A stretch of 64,000 nt of DNA from Mobilitalea sibirica (lineage in GTDB: Bacteria; Bacillota; Clostridia; Lachnospirales; Lachnospiraceae). The DNA lies in assembly GCF_015999265.1 (NCBI RefSeq), contig NZ_JAEAGR010000007.1, forward strand, positions 62,001 through 126,000, read 5' to 3'. Positions 34,711-44,591 of the stretch are shown here, in pieces; within the stretch, counting starts at the first letter, position 1; each line of letters opens with the position of its first letter. A program made the position numbers and the translations under genes. Below the pieces are notes generated by a model. It ran no database searches. It was not told the DNA's origin and saw nothing but the letters and a program-made list of their open reading frames with translations.

Positions 34711-36363
34711 CTACTGCTCATTATTATTCATATTAGTTCTACTGTAATGTTTATGACCTCCGGACAGATTATAAACCTCCTTAAAGCCTTTATTCATTAA
34801 GATATTTTGTGCTGCATTACCTGTAACACCCTTATTACAATAAGTAACTGCAACCGTATCCTGATTCAATTGCGTAATAGAATCCCTAAGCTTCCCATGA
34901 GGTATATTCTTAGCCGTGGGGACATGAGCCTTTTCATACTGCGCCGTAGCCCTTGCATCTACAAGAACATAATTCTCTCCTGACTTAATCAATTGATCCA
35001 GTTCTCCTGCTGTTATCAGCTTCCTGCCTTTGTTAATAGCATTATCCAGTATCATACCCGTATACATAACAGGGTCCTTCGTTGTTGAAAATGGAGGTGC
35101 ATAGGCTAGATCCAGATGAAACAGATCTTCTACTTTGGCTTTGAAAGTAATGGCAGTTATAAATACATCGATTCGTTTATCGACACCTTCATATCCCACA
35201 ATTTGTACCCCCAATAATCTTCCGCTAACCTTATCTGCTATTCCTTTGATTACCAGTTCTTTACCACCTAAATACTCAGGTTTATTCGGCTTAATATTAT
35301 GACAGACAGTAACCTCATAACCTAGCTCTCTTGCTTCCCTCTCGGATAATCCTGTCTGGGCCACTGTCATATCAAAGATTTTAAAAATACCGGTTCCCAG
35401 ACTGCCTCTATAGGTTAGATCTCCTCCGGTCATATTATCACCTGCAATTCTTCCTGTTTTATTGGCAGTGGAGCCCATCGGACGATAGATAGGGTTGCCG
35501 GTTACGACATGAAATTGTTGGATACAGTCTCCGCATGCATAGATATCCTTTATGTTCGTCTGCATTTGTTCATTAACTTGAATTGCACCGGTTACACCAA
35601 GTTGAATTCCAGCCTGTTTTGCCAGTTCAATATTAGGCCGAACCCCCGTTGATAGAAGTACCAAGTCTGCTTTGATTTTACTACCGTCAGACAATATGAC
35701 CTGACTTTTGGTTATTTCATTAGCGGATATGCCTGTTAATACGGTAATGCCATTTTTCTTAAGATGGTCCTCAACATAAATTGCCATATCACCATCAAGT
35801 CCCGGTGTAACCTGAGGAAGTCTCTCTACTAATGTAATCTCCATACCAAGACCCTTTAGATTTTCACATACCTCCAACCCAATAAAACCGGTACCAATAA
35901 TCGCAGCAGTTTTCGGTTGGTTATCATTCATATAATTCTTAATTTTAATCATATCATTAATGTTTCTTAAGGTGAAAACATGCTTCTCGTCCACACCTTT
36001 AATGGGAGGTAAGACCGCTGAGGCCCCTGTTGCAATTACTAATTTATCATAATGATCTGTTAACACATCACCGGATGTTAAATTCTTAACCTCTAGGGAT
36101 TTGTTTTCCGGGTCAATCGATAATACCTCATGTAAAGTTAGTATATCCACATTATATTTGCTTTTAAAAAATCCCGGATCCCGTGGGGTAAGTTCCTCTA
36201 CACTGCCTACTTCATTCCCTATATAATAGGGCATTCCACATCCGGAATAGGAAATAAAACGATCCTTTTCATAAATAAGAATTTCTGCTTCCTCATTATT
36301 TCTTCTGGCCTTCGCCGCAGCGGATGTACCGGCTGCTACTGCTCCAATGATAACTATTCGCAT
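34711..36363 (-). CDS. CoA-disulfide reductase-like flavoprotein with C-terminal rhodanese domain
   Basis: 550 residues. FAD Rossmann motif IGAVAAGTSAAAKAR at the start, the single redox cysteine in SYSGCGMPYYIG (as in CoA-disulfide reductase and NADH oxidase), NAD motif IGTGFIGLEVCENL near 160, and IYACGDC. From about residue 455 a rhodanese domain with active cysteine in VTYCNKGVTGN. Such CDR-rhodanese fusions reduce low-molecular-weight disulfides, persulfides or polysulfides. Its place directly behind arsR suggests a thiol-redox role under arsenic stress. ATG 36363 overlaps the arsR end by ten bases, so the two are co-translated. Confidence 0.9.
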   Translation of the reverse strand: MRIVIIGAVAAGTSAAAKARRNNEEAEILIYEKDRFISYSGCGMPYYIGNEVGSVEELTPRDPGFFKSKYNVDILTLHEVLSIDPENKSLEVKNLTSGDVLTDHYDKLVIATGASAVLPPIKGVDEKHVFTLRNINDMIKIKNYMNDNQPKTAAIIGTGFIGLEVCENLKGLGMEITLVERLPQVTPGLDGDMAIYVEDHLKKNGITVLTGISANEITKSQVILSDGSKIKADLVLLSTGVRPNIELAKQAGIQLGVTGAIQVNEQMQTNIKDIYACGDCIQQFHVVTGNPIYRPMGSTANKTGRIAGDNMTGGDLTYRGSLGTGIFKIFDMTVAQTGLSEREARELGYEVTVCHNIKPNKPEYLGGKELVIKGIADKVSGRLLGVQIVGYEGVDKRIDVFITAITFKAKVEDLFHLDLAYAPPFSTTKDPVMYTGMILDNAINKGRKLITAGELDQLIKSGENYVLVDARATAQYEKAHVPTAKNIPHGKLRDSITQLNQDTVAVTYCNKGVTGNAAQNILMNKGFKEVYNLSGGHKHYSRTNMNNNEQ

Positions 36364-36677
36364 ATTCCTACCTCCTTGCGATTATGACAAATACAGTCTT
36401 TATGATCTGTTGTAATATTTGTCCAATATTCATTTACACTTGTAACAATCTCTTCATTAATGCTATATCTTATCCATGAGCCTTCTTTTCGCCCATTAAT
36501 AATTCCGCTGTCAGTTAATATTTTTAAATGATAGGATAAGGTAGGTTGTGTGATTTGAAATGATTCTAATATATCACAGGCACATAATTCCCCACAGGAT
36601 AGCATTTCCACAATTTTTAGTCTTGTTTCGTCTGCCAAAGCTTTAAAAATCGGTACAAACTTAATCTCAGTTTCCAC
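36354..36677 (-). CDS. arsR: ArsR-family repressor (second copy)
   Basis: About 107 residues with ELCACDILESF (C-x-C sensor), recognition helix ITQPTLSYHLKILTDSGII and wing GSWIRYSI. The GTG at 36677 has GGAGG eight bases upstream and is preferred over the GTG at 36686, which lies inside the ribosome site. It is co-translated with the flavoprotein gene. It is only moderately similar to the copy at 34128 and carries extra late cysteines (KDCICHNRKEVGIC). Confidence 0.9.
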   Translation of the reverse strand: METEIKFVPIFKALADETRLKIVEMLSCGELCACDILESFQITQPTLSYHLKILTDSGIINGRKEGSWIRYSINEEIVTSVNEYWTNITTDHKDCICHNRKEVGICE

Positions 36678-36862
36678 TTTATTCACCTCCCGTTAATGAA
36701 AATATATTAAATTTCTTACTTAATACTGACGGTAGAGTCATAATATTATCCGTTTTCATATTTTAAGATCAATTTAGTTCTAACAATATCATGTTTTTGT
36801 AAATATTTTCATAATAATATTTATGGTAAGAGAATCCATGTTATCAATATGATTTTGTCATA

Positions 36863-36878
36863 TGTGATTTCACTCACA
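36863..36878. promoter_or_regulatory. CRP-like palindrome in the arsR leader
   Basis: TGTGA, six bases, TCACA: exact CRP-type symmetry, extending to TATGTGA/TCACATA. It lies downstream of the promoter and ~185 bases before the gene, a position where a bound protein would block elongation. Confidence 0.45.
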
Positions 36879-36944
36879 TAGAACATCATCTATATAGAAC
36901 ATTATCTATATGTTTATAATAACCATCATATAGATAAATGTCAA
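36878..36944 (-). promoter_or_regulatory. Promoter and operator of the arsR-flavoprotein operon
   Basis: Minus-strand TTGACA (36944-36939), exactly 17 bases, then TATTAT (36921-36916). An inverted repeat ATCTATATG/CATATAGAT (36904-36935) covers spacer and -10, and two tandem 16-bp copies of ATAGATRATGTTCTAT (36878-36909) follow. This is a strong promoter overlapped by operator, as expected for ArsR autorepression. Together with the hairpin at 37009-37050 it fills the 36678-37073 gap. Confidence 0.75.
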
Positions 36945-37008
36945 TATATTATTTTATTATTATTAAAAATTAATACATGGGTAATCAAATAAAGCGAAAC
37001 ATAAATAA

Positions 37009-37050
37009 AGTAACATTCCTATAGGGATATGTCCCCATAAGAATGTTACT
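37009..37050 (-). terminator. Hairpin after the four-helix membrane protein gene
   Basis: AGTAACATTC and GAATGTTACT form a perfect 10-bp stem, with TTATTTAT after it on the minus strand; 24 bases after the stop at 37074. Confidence 0.7.
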
Positions 37051-37073
37051 ATGAATTAGTATTACTACGCTTC

Positions 37074-37448
37074 TTATACCTGAAGAGCCGTAATCCAAAA
37101 GCATATGGCAGATGTAACAGAAAGAGGCGTAACGATATATCTTTCTTTCTTACTATTCGACAGCGCATTCATAATAGAGTTAAGTGATAAATAAGCTGCA
37201 AAGAAAAAACAAATCATAGTTGTTACTTTCTTAGTGAATACTAAAGGTATAATACCTCCTGTTTGCAGTATAATCATGATTGCAAATAATTGAACAACCA
37301 CCGATACAGCACAAATGATTCTAAAATTCGTTGGTAATACCTTGTATTTACCACCCCATGCAAATTCGCCTAAGGGAAGTCCTAAGGCTAAAAGAATATA
37401 AATAATGGTTGCGATACCAAAAATCGAAGCTCCTAATACTGCTATCAT
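37074..37448 (-). CDS. Four-helix membrane protein, unknown function
   Basis: 124 residues, four helices (about 2-26, 44-66, 72-92, 105-122). Conserved-looking segments are LGLPLGEFAWGGKYKVLP between helices 1 and 2, SLNSIMNALSNSKKERYIVTP, and AICFWITAL; I recall similar proteins in Bacillus and clostridia without an assigned function. AAAGGGGAAAAC precedes the ATG. It stands alone between the arsenic promoter and the helicase, so no role is implied by context. Confidence 0.7.
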   Translation of the reverse strand: MIAVLGASIFGIATIIYILLALGLPLGEFAWGGKYKVLPTNFRIICAVSVVVQLFAIMIILQTGGIIPLVFTKKVTTMICFFFAAYLSLNSIMNALSNSKKERYIVTPLSVTSAICFWITALQV

Positions 37449-37675
37449 ATGTTTTCCCCTTTCAGTTATGAAATCATTTCATCTATCGTTAAATTTTAAA
37501 TATACTTAATCTAATACTTCAATTATTTTTTAGTTTTCTTACCGTAAGATATCATAAGTAGCAGGTCAACAACAGAAGATTAATTATTAGTATCTTTTTA
37601 TTTCTATATATCTGCACACCTATTTATAATGCATAGATATCTTCGATGAATATCATTATAATACAGTTGACAATC

Positions 37676-40600
37676 TTATATAATTCCCCGATATAACACA
37701 TAATCCTGCATCTCCCGTTTAAAACCGGCGCCGGCGAGTGCTTCAGCCGCTTCAATAGGGTATTCCTTTATTGTAATTCGGTTTTGAGTCGGAAAGATAC
37801 GTCGTCTATTGTAATCATCGGCAAAATTACGCATTACCTCCGATAAGGAGGATGTATCAAACAACCGAAGTACTTTACCCTGACGTTCTAACACTGCAAC
37901 AGGCGCTCCGGAACATAAGGCGACTGCGGTTCCTGCTACACTGATAAATGATCTGTCCTGCATATGAAGAAGGCTTTTTCCCCAAGGCTGTACCGGATCA
38001 ACAGCATTTAACCAAATAATATCCTTTGGAGGATTCTCAAGGAATGCCATCGTACCAGCAAAGTCCTTATCACGAATAAACTGAACTCCCGATAATCCTT
38101 CGATAAAATATCCCCTTCTTACCCTTCCGGTATATTCCCAGATACGCAGTATCTCCAAGGCTCTCCCCCAAGAAAGACCCTGTATGGTCTCACGACATAA
38201 GATAACTACCCGGTCAAACAAACGCTCCAGCTGCTCTTCAGCGGTTGGTTTAAGAAGCGGACGGGCAATTTCCCAACGTCCGGAGGTCAACACCTTTGTC
38301 CTTGCCATCACTCTTTGCTTTGCGGTACCTTTATTTAATTTATCCCGGTTCATCCATTGGCGAACAGGTACAAAGCTGTCTGCGTATACCAAACCTTTTT
38401 CAGCAAGATTAAGCAGAGTATCATAGGGAGATACCCCTTCTAAAAGACCGGAAAGTCTCTGCATAAAGCTGGCGCCCCGTTTTAGCAAAGCCTCATATAT
38501 AATTTTTTCATTTTCCTCCAAAGTATCTGCCACCTCTGAAAGATCCGAATCCCAATCGATGTCATCATACCGATGAAAACTTATTCCCGAATCCGGTGTG
38601 ATCTTCCAAAACAAATTCCCCTGGGAAAGAAAGGTGTCTATTAACTCTGACCGATAACCCTTTACCCGCGCAGGCAGTAAGATATTCTCCCACATATCCG
38701 GTGAAAATGCTTGATCACATAATAGCTTCATGGATTTTTCCAGCTGTTCATTAACCGGTGCTATGATACGTACACGGCTTGTCATAAGCGCGGCGTAACG
38801 CTCAGATGGAAGGGTTTTTATCTGACTACGACGATTTTTTATGGTTTCCAGTCTTGCCCGGTTGTATAGCTTGGCATGATAGTAAAGTCCGTCGTATTCA
38901 ACGATACTCTCCTGCTGATTAAGAGCAGTGAGTATCTCCTTTACCCTACCATCTGTCCATAAATAACGTTCTCCTACCTGTTCCGGTGTCTGTGCGCCAC
39001 GATATCGCAACATACGACGAACGATATGCTTTCTAGCTTCCAGATCTTCCTGAACAAACGCAGCTTCATACTCTTTTTCATGCTCTGCCGCAATCCATAA
39101 TCCGGGTTCAATATATTTGACTTGCTCCTTATGCGCCAGGTTTTCTAACCAGTCAATTGGAACCTCCAGTTCTCCTGCAATTAAATCCCCTTCTATCATT
39201 AATAGTGAGTGTAATTGTTTCTCATCCTCGGGAAGATGGGTTCGTTCAGAGACTAAAGCCAGCTGTTCCGGAGATGGGGCAATCATCTGTGTCTGTTTAA
39301 GCGCCTCCTCAGCTGCATAGTGAATGCTGGAAGGTGTCGGCGTATAATCATACATCATGGTAGCTTCTGTCTGCTGCCTGAGTGGTAACGACATGGGTGA
39401 AGGTTTCTCAAGATGCATTTCACATACCGTGATTGCTCCTGATCTTATTCCGTTTAATACATATTCCACTCCGGCTAAGTCCCAATAATCCTCCAGACAT
39501 TCCCGCCTAGTTTCCCTAATAAGCGGATGATTTTTATAGGTAACTAAGGTATCCAGCATCTGTGCACTGCGAAGCCGCTGTACCCATAAGGGCTGTCGTC
39601 CTGCCTTTCTTACACCCATCATCAGTGCCCTTGCTGTATTATAGCGAAAGGTCATATTAAAAGTCGGAGTCGCAGGCAGCAATGCTTCTAACACAGGCTT
39701 TGCCTTTTCCGGAGCTATGGTTTGCAATAACCCCTCCGGTAATGGGGACTCCCCATAGGGAAATAGAAGAAAGCCGTCATCATCATCAAAGAAACTGACA
39801 TTGGTGTTCAGACGACGTTTTGCCTCCACATGGGTAAGGATAGCCAGAGGTTCATTTACCTGTCTTCCAAACACAGAATGCACCATCATCTGATGGTTTC
39901 CTGTCTCATCACGATAATGTTCTACTATTATAGTTCGATCATCGGGCAATACTCCGGTAACATCTAACTGTCTCTGTAAAAATCCCTGTGCATTGACCGC
40001 AGAGATTTCATCCAGACCCAGTTCACATAGTACCTGCAAAAGAGAATCTGTCTCATGGGCATTCCCAAGTCTTCGAAGTATCTTACCAAAGGCAATACCA
40101 GTCTGTAACGCTCTTCCCTTCTTTTCCCCTTTCCAGAAAGGAGGTCTTGCACCTATGTTATTAGCTTGTGTTACAATAACCGAATCCTTCTGAATACTAC
40201 ATATCTTCCAAGCAAAAGAGCCCAGCATGAATTTATCACCGATTTTGGCTTCAAAAACGTACTCTTCATCCAGCTCACCAAGCTTTACTCCATTTTCCGT
40301 TTTTACCGTATATAAGCCCATGTCCGGAATTGTACCTGCTGCCGATATGGCTAACATACGGCTGTAGGGATCTCCCTCCACCCGGTCATGGATGCGGTCA
40401 TATAAGATTCTTGGACGAACCGGAACATCCTGCGCATGTTCATAATCTCCGGCCAGCATACTTAAGACATCCCTGACATCCTCCAAAGTCAAATCCTTAA
40501 AAGGATATGCCCGGGGTAAAAGCTCCATTACTTCCTCCAGGCTATAGCCATCACCCGTAGCCATTGAAACCAGGTGTTGCGCCAGTACATCCAGGCATAA

Positions 40601-41821
40601 TTTAGGCGGACGGCAATATTCTATTCCACCGTTTCTAACTACCTCTGCGGTCAGACCGCTATAAAGTCCTTCCGAGGCAGACCGCGGAAATATATGCATA
40701 ACACTAACACGACCCGGATTATGTCCGGCCCGTCCTAATCGTTGTAGTGTACTTGATATAGACCGGGGACATCCAATCTGAAACACCTGGTCGATATCCC
40801 CCACATCAATTCCCAGCTCCATAGAAGAGGTTGCACATAGAAGACGAAGTTGACCATTACGAAGGGCTTCCTCCACTTCATAACGCTGTTCTTTGGATAA
40901 GCTGCCATGATGGGTTCTGGCAAAACCATCTCCACCCAGTTGATTGACAAAGTAGGCTAATTTCTCAGCATAGGCCCGTCCATCTACGAAAGCTATGACG
41001 CTGTTCGCACCCATACAATGATCATAAACAGTCCTTGACAACTCATGCCAGACAGAATCCCTATGAACAACAGAATGGTCCGGCCAGATGCTTGTAACTG
41101 CCAGTTCAACCTTCTTGTGCATCTTAGGTGCTACGATGGTTACCTTCTCCGGTGACAAGTATTCCGCCGCTTTCTCCAGAGGTTCAATCGTGGCAGAAAG
41201 CCCGATCCGTTGAAGTGGCTGGGGACACAACTTGTCCAACCGGGCAATGGAAAGCATCAGATGAGCTCCCCGTTTGGAATCGATTATGGCATGAAGTTCA
41301 TCAATAATGATTGCCTTAGCCGTATTGAGAATCTTCTGACCTGACAGGCTGGTTAACATCAGATACAAGGATTCCGGTGTAGTTATCAATATATGAGGTG
41401 GCGTTTTTATCATCCGCCTGCGATCCTTTTGGGGAGTATCACCGGTACGGATCGCTATATTTAAATCAAAGGGTGTACTTTTTGTATTAACACTGTCCTT
41501 TCTTTCTTCTTCAAAAATCCCATTTAAAGGTTTCCTAAGATTTTCCCTAATATCACCGGCAAGGGATTTTAGGGGTGAGACATAAATCAATTGAAGCTCT
41601 TGCTTTAAGGTGCCTGCCCGAGCCTGTGCTTTTAACTGATCGATGAACACCAAAAAAGCCGACAGTGTCTTACCGGTTCCTGTCGGTGCAGATACTAAGG
41701 TGTGTTTACCCACGGCAATAGCAGGCCAAGCAACTTCTTGTACCGGCGTTGGAGAACCCAGTGCTTGGGTGAACCATCTGGCGGTTAGTTGATCGAAAAG
41801 TTCTAGTACATTCGTGGACAT
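37676..41821 (-). CDS. lhr: Lhr-type superfamily 2 DEAD/H helicase
   Basis: 1381 residues. Helicase core motifs in order: Q-motif-like SPTPVQEVAWPAI, motif I SAPTGTGKTLSAF, motif II IIDELHAIID, motif III LSATIEP, HHGSLSKEQR, and motif VI QRLGRAGH. A DEAD/H-associated winged-helix and β-barrel region follows (~400-850), then the long C-terminal domain of the Lhr family. Bacterial Lhr is a 3'-5' DNA/RNA helicase of repair; some act on RNA:DNA hybrids. Length is near the family norm (~1500). AGGAGGAAGC precedes the ATG. Its GC content is visibly higher than neighbours, as common in long conserved genes. Confidence 0.92.
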   Translation of the reverse strand: MSTNVLELFDQLTARWFTQALGSPTPVQEVAWPAIAVGKHTLVSAPTGTGKTLSAFLVFIDQLKAQARAGTLKQELQLIYVSPLKSLAGDIRENLRKPLNGIFEEERKDSVNTKSTPFDLNIAIRTGDTPQKDRRRMIKTPPHILITTPESLYLMLTSLSGQKILNTAKAIIIDELHAIIDSKRGAHLMLSIARLDKLCPQPLQRIGLSATIEPLEKAAEYLSPEKVTIVAPKMHKKVELAVTSIWPDHSVVHRDSVWHELSRTVYDHCMGANSVIAFVDGRAYAEKLAYFVNQLGGDGFARTHHGSLSKEQRYEVEEALRNGQLRLLCATSSMELGIDVGDIDQVFQIGCPRSISSTLQRLGRAGHNPGRVSVMHIFPRSASEGLYSGLTAEVVRNGGIEYCRPPKLCLDVLAQHLVSMATGDGYSLEEVMELLPRAYPFKDLTLEDVRDVLSMLAGDYEHAQDVPVRPRILYDRIHDRVEGDPYSRMLAISAAGTIPDMGLYTVKTENGVKLGELDEEYVFEAKIGDKFMLGSFAWKICSIQKDSVIVTQANNIGARPPFWKGEKKGRALQTGIAFGKILRRLGNAHETDSLLQVLCELGLDEISAVNAQGFLQRQLDVTGVLPDDRTIIVEHYRDETGNHQMMVHSVFGRQVNEPLAILTHVEAKRRLNTNVSFFDDDDGFLLFPYGESPLPEGLLQTIAPEKAKPVLEALLPATPTFNMTFRYNTARALMMGVRKAGRQPLWVQRLRSAQMLDTLVTYKNHPLIRETRRECLEDYWDLAGVEYVLNGIRSGAITVCEMHLEKPSPMSLPLRQQTEATMMYDYTPTPSSIHYAAEEALKQTQMIAPSPEQLALVSERTHLPEDEKQLHSLLMIEGDLIAGELEVPIDWLENLAHKEQVKYIEPGLWIAAEHEKEYEAAFVQEDLEARKHIVRRMLRYRGAQTPEQVGERYLWTDGRVKEILTALNQQESIVEYDGLYYHAKLYNRARLETIKNRRSQIKTLPSERYAALMTSRVRIIAPVNEQLEKSMKLLCDQAFSPDMWENILLPARVKGYRSELIDTFLSQGNLFWKITPDSGISFHRYDDIDWDSDLSEVADTLEENEKIIYEALLKRGASFMQRLSGLLEGVSPYDTLLNLAEKGLVYADSFVPVRQWMNRDKLNKGTAKQRVMARTKVLTSGRWEIARPLLKPTAEEQLERLFDRVVILCRETIQGLSWGRALEILRIWEYTGRVRRGYFIEGLSGVQFIRDKDFAGTMAFLENPPKDIIWLNAVDPVQPWGKSLLHMQDRSFISVAGTAVALCSGAPVAVLERQGKVLRLFDTSSLSEVMRNFADDYNRRRIFPTQNRITIKEYPIEAAEALAGAGFKREMQDYVLYRGII

Positions 41822-41896
41822 TCAAAGCTTCCTCCTAACTTCATATTAAACGTCTCATAAATCCATTGGTATTTATAGGAACACTATAATATTAAA

Positions 41897-41927
41897 ACAA
41901 GTGAACTGATGTCTCAATTCACCTGTT
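41897..41927 (-). terminator. Probable terminator in the 41822-42162 gap
   Basis: Minus-strand AACAGGTGAA pairs with TTCACTTGTT around 11 bases, followed by TTAATATT. It would end the transcript of the oxidoreductase at 42163. The rest of the gap is AT-rich with no gene. Confidence 0.55.
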
Positions 41928-42162
41928 AAAAACATATCAATGTATCATATTAATAATGAGAACATTAGATAAATACTTAACTTTCTGCATTTTATTATAC
42001 CAGGTTTATCCAATTTACTCTATATATTTTTTAAAGTAGTTTTATATTTCCTTATTAATCATATCCTCCATTTAGACTATGATTAGCTATTAATTACTTC
42101 TTCTCTCATCAACTACTCATATATAAAAAAATCAGTTACAAAATCAAATTTATCTAAAATTC

Positions 42163-43650
42163 TTAAGAATGAAATTCTTTCTTCTCCTTCTTACAAATCC
42201 TCATAATCGTATCTTTACCGGTCATTACCGCAACCGGTAGCCCTCCAGGAGGTTGGAGCCATTGTCCGCTTAAATATAGATTATCAAGTCCTTTGATGCG
42301 TCCTGTATGAGCCATCATTTTTCCTTTGATTGTAGGTAAGAAGGACATAAATGCACCCCTGTAAGCATTACAATATCGTTCATAGGTGATTGGGGTCGCA
42401 AAATCCAGTAATTTTATCTTTCCTTTCATATCAGGATAGTGATCTTCTATCGCACCTATAACCTCTCTCCCAATCCTATCTTTTTCAAGGCGGTATGCAT
42501 TGGGATCACTTGCCAAGGCTTTCCATGCGTCATAATCATCATGGTACTGATTAATCGCACAGGTAATAACCGTATGGCCTTCAGGAGCAAAGTCTTTCTC
42601 ATACTGATAATGATTTACTAATAAATGTTTAATCGGTGTGTTATTAATTATAATTGGGTTTATGGCAAAACGAGTACTTCTTTGTAAATCTTTTAATTCT
42701 CCCTCATAACCCAATGCTATATAAATGTTAGAGGCTAACGGATAATTGATCGGATCATTAAATCTTTTCTCAAACTTTGGATCAGGGTGTTTTCCTTTTA
42801 ATAACCTTTCGAATAACACTTTTGCATCACAAGCTGCGATAACATAATCTGCATTAAAAGATTTCCCGTTCTTACATATGACTCCGGATACCGATTTTTT
42901 ATTACTTTCTAATTGCGTAACCTCACTTAAGGTTTCTATTCGTCCTCCAAGGCTTTGATATCGCATGGCCATCCTCATAGCCATTGCCTTAGACCCTCCA
43001 TATGGGATAGAGGCATCACCTTTCGTAAACGATGCCAGGGCAAAGAAGATTGAGGAAGCACTATAGCCTTCCGGTACAAAAGTAGCCAAAGTATCTCTTA
43101 GGGCCGGATGCCTAAATGTATTGGCATATTGGATCAGACTGATCTTACCATACTTACTCATAATGGTTCCGGCAGCTTTCATAGAGCTAAATAATTTAAT
43201 CTTCTCTTTCAATGTCATCATGTCCATCGGCTTATCGGTAGGCATTTCGAAACTATGTAACTGTTTGATGCCTTGATAAAATTCCTCTATAACCGCTTTA
43301 TCTTCAGGCGATAATGCTAACCAGCTTTCCCTAAGTCGTTCTAAATCACGGTATAGATGTACCGTACCTTCCTTATGTTCAAAACTCAAGAAGGTTTCAG
43401 GGTGATATACTTTAACTCCATCAAGAGCTCCCACCTTCGTCCAAAGTTTATGCATTGGGGTTCCTTCTTTGGTACCGACTAACCAGTGAATGCAACCATC
43501 TACATGATAACCATTTCGATCCCATCCGGTACATTCTCCACCGACGGTATGATGTTTTTCTAAAATAATACTGTCAAATCCGTTTTTCTGAGCGAAGATT
43601 CCCGCACTAAGTCCTGCTATCCCTCCGCCGATGATAATAACTTTTTTCAT
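42163..43650 (-). CDS. CrtI/phytoene-desaturase-like FAD oxidoreductase
   Basis: 495 residues. N-terminal dinucleotide fold VIIIGGGIAGLSAGIFAQKNG, then EKHHTVGGECTGWDRNGYHVDGCIHWLVG, typical of the phytoene desaturase/carotenoid isomerase/retinol saturase group; C-terminal GLDNLYLSGQWLQPPGGLPVA closes the FAD site. No carotenoid synthesis genes are nearby, so the substrate is probably another isoprenoid, lipid or unsaturated compound. The gene starts two bases after the TetR stop, so the regulator and the enzyme are one operon, the enzyme likely controlled by its own ligand. Confidence 0.88.
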   Translation of the reverse strand: MKKVIIIGGGIAGLSAGIFAQKNGFDSIILEKHHTVGGECTGWDRNGYHVDGCIHWLVGTKEGTPMHKLWTKVGALDGVKVYHPETFLSFEHKEGTVHLYRDLERLRESWLALSPEDKAVIEEFYQGIKQLHSFEMPTDKPMDMMTLKEKIKLFSSMKAAGTIMSKYGKISLIQYANTFRHPALRDTLATFVPEGYSASSIFFALASFTKGDASIPYGGSKAMAMRMAMRYQSLGGRIETLSEVTQLESNKKSVSGVICKNGKSFNADYVIAACDAKVLFERLLKGKHPDPKFEKRFNDPINYPLASNIYIALGYEGELKDLQRSTRFAINPIIINNTPIKHLLVNHYQYEKDFAPEGHTVITCAINQYHDDYDAWKALASDPNAYRLEKDRIGREVIGAIEDHYPDMKGKIKLLDFATPITYERYCNAYRGAFMSFLPTIKGKMMAHTGRIKGLDNLYLSGQWLQPPGGLPVAVMTGKDTIMRICKKEKKEFHS

Positions 43651-43652
43651 AT

Positions 43653-44225
43653 TTAACCCTCCCTATATTTTCTATTTTGACCAAGGAACAGATCTTCTCC
43701 GACTTCCATTAGTAAAGTTTCTGCATCATCCTCTTGAAACCAAGAGGGTATCATCCGGTTCGCCAACATAACTTCCATACCGATCTGGAAACACCTGACC
43801 TTTAAAAGTAACCTTCTTCTTTCTTCCAAAGTCCAATCCTTCATCTCTTCGGATTTTGCCATTGTTTCAAGCAAATAATTCTCTACTGTATCATAGTTTT
43901 CCATATATGGATTCGGTTTCATAATCAGTTCCCGAAGTAAAACCGGATATTTTCTAGCGAAAGCTATGCTGGCTTTCCCCATATTCTCAAATACATCAGA
44001 ACCATTTTGCTCCGCCATAAGTTCTTCTGACAGTGCAAATACCCGTTTGATCACAGCATCCATCAATTCATCAATAGTTTTAAAATTCACATAAATCGGT
44101 GCTACTGAACAGCCTAGATGCTTAGCCAGAGTCCGGGCGGTTATAGCAGAAAACCCATTTTCCTTAGCTATTATAAAGGCGGCTTCAATAATATCTTCTT
44201 TCGTAACTTTCGCTTTTGGTGGCAT
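43653..44225 (-). CDS. TetR-family transcriptional regulator
   Basis: 190 residues. N-terminal HTH: TKEDIIEAAFIIAKENGFSAITARTLAKHLGCSVAPIYVNFKTIDELMDAV, with the TetR pattern A...GCS..PIY..F. The C-terminal ligand domain is unspecific. GGGAGGA precedes the ATG. Two overlapping palindromes on its own promoter (44408-44440) are the likely operators, so it would repress itself, the oxidoreductase, and perhaps the divergent gene at 44592. Confidence 0.9.
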   Translation of the reverse strand: MPPKAKVTKEDIIEAAFIIAKENGFSAITARTLAKHLGCSVAPIYVNFKTIDELMDAVIKRVFALSEELMAEQNGSDVFENMGKASIAFARKYPVLLRELIMKPNPYMENYDTVENYLLETMAKSEEMKDWTLEERRRLLLKVRCFQIGMEVMLANRMIPSWFQEDDAETLLMEVGEDLFLGQNRKYREG

Positions 44226-44407
44226 AAAAATCCTCCCATCTTTTTCTTTTTCATTCTTATTATAGAGCTTCGCATAAATTAAGAACTTAATCTGATTTTA
44301 TATAATATCTAAACATATCATACAATCATTTGCTTTAAGTTACTTTTTAAGCATTCGTATCTGTCTTTATAACAATTCTTCCATAAATACCATACTTAAT
44401 AATTGAA

Positions 44408-44467
44408 TATATAACATATGTTATATAACGTTAGTTATATTATTTCATAACTGAGTATTTTTGTCAA
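44408..44467 (-). promoter_or_regulatory. tetR promoter with two overlapping operators
   Basis: Minus-strand TTGACA (44467-44462), 17 bases, AATAAT (44444-44439). Immediately downstream lie TATATAACATATGTTATATA (44408-44427), a perfect 20-bp palindrome, and ATATAAC/GTTATAT (44423-44440) with a 4-base centre. The 44226-44591 gap has no gene. Confidence 0.7.
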
Positions 44468-44591
44468 TATAAATTTACAGTCATAAGATATTCTCACTAT
44501 ATTAGTTACACATATGTAATAATAAAAATTTATAATATTTATTGTCCTTAACGGAATACATTATAGTAATGGATACGTAAAGGAGTTTTTT

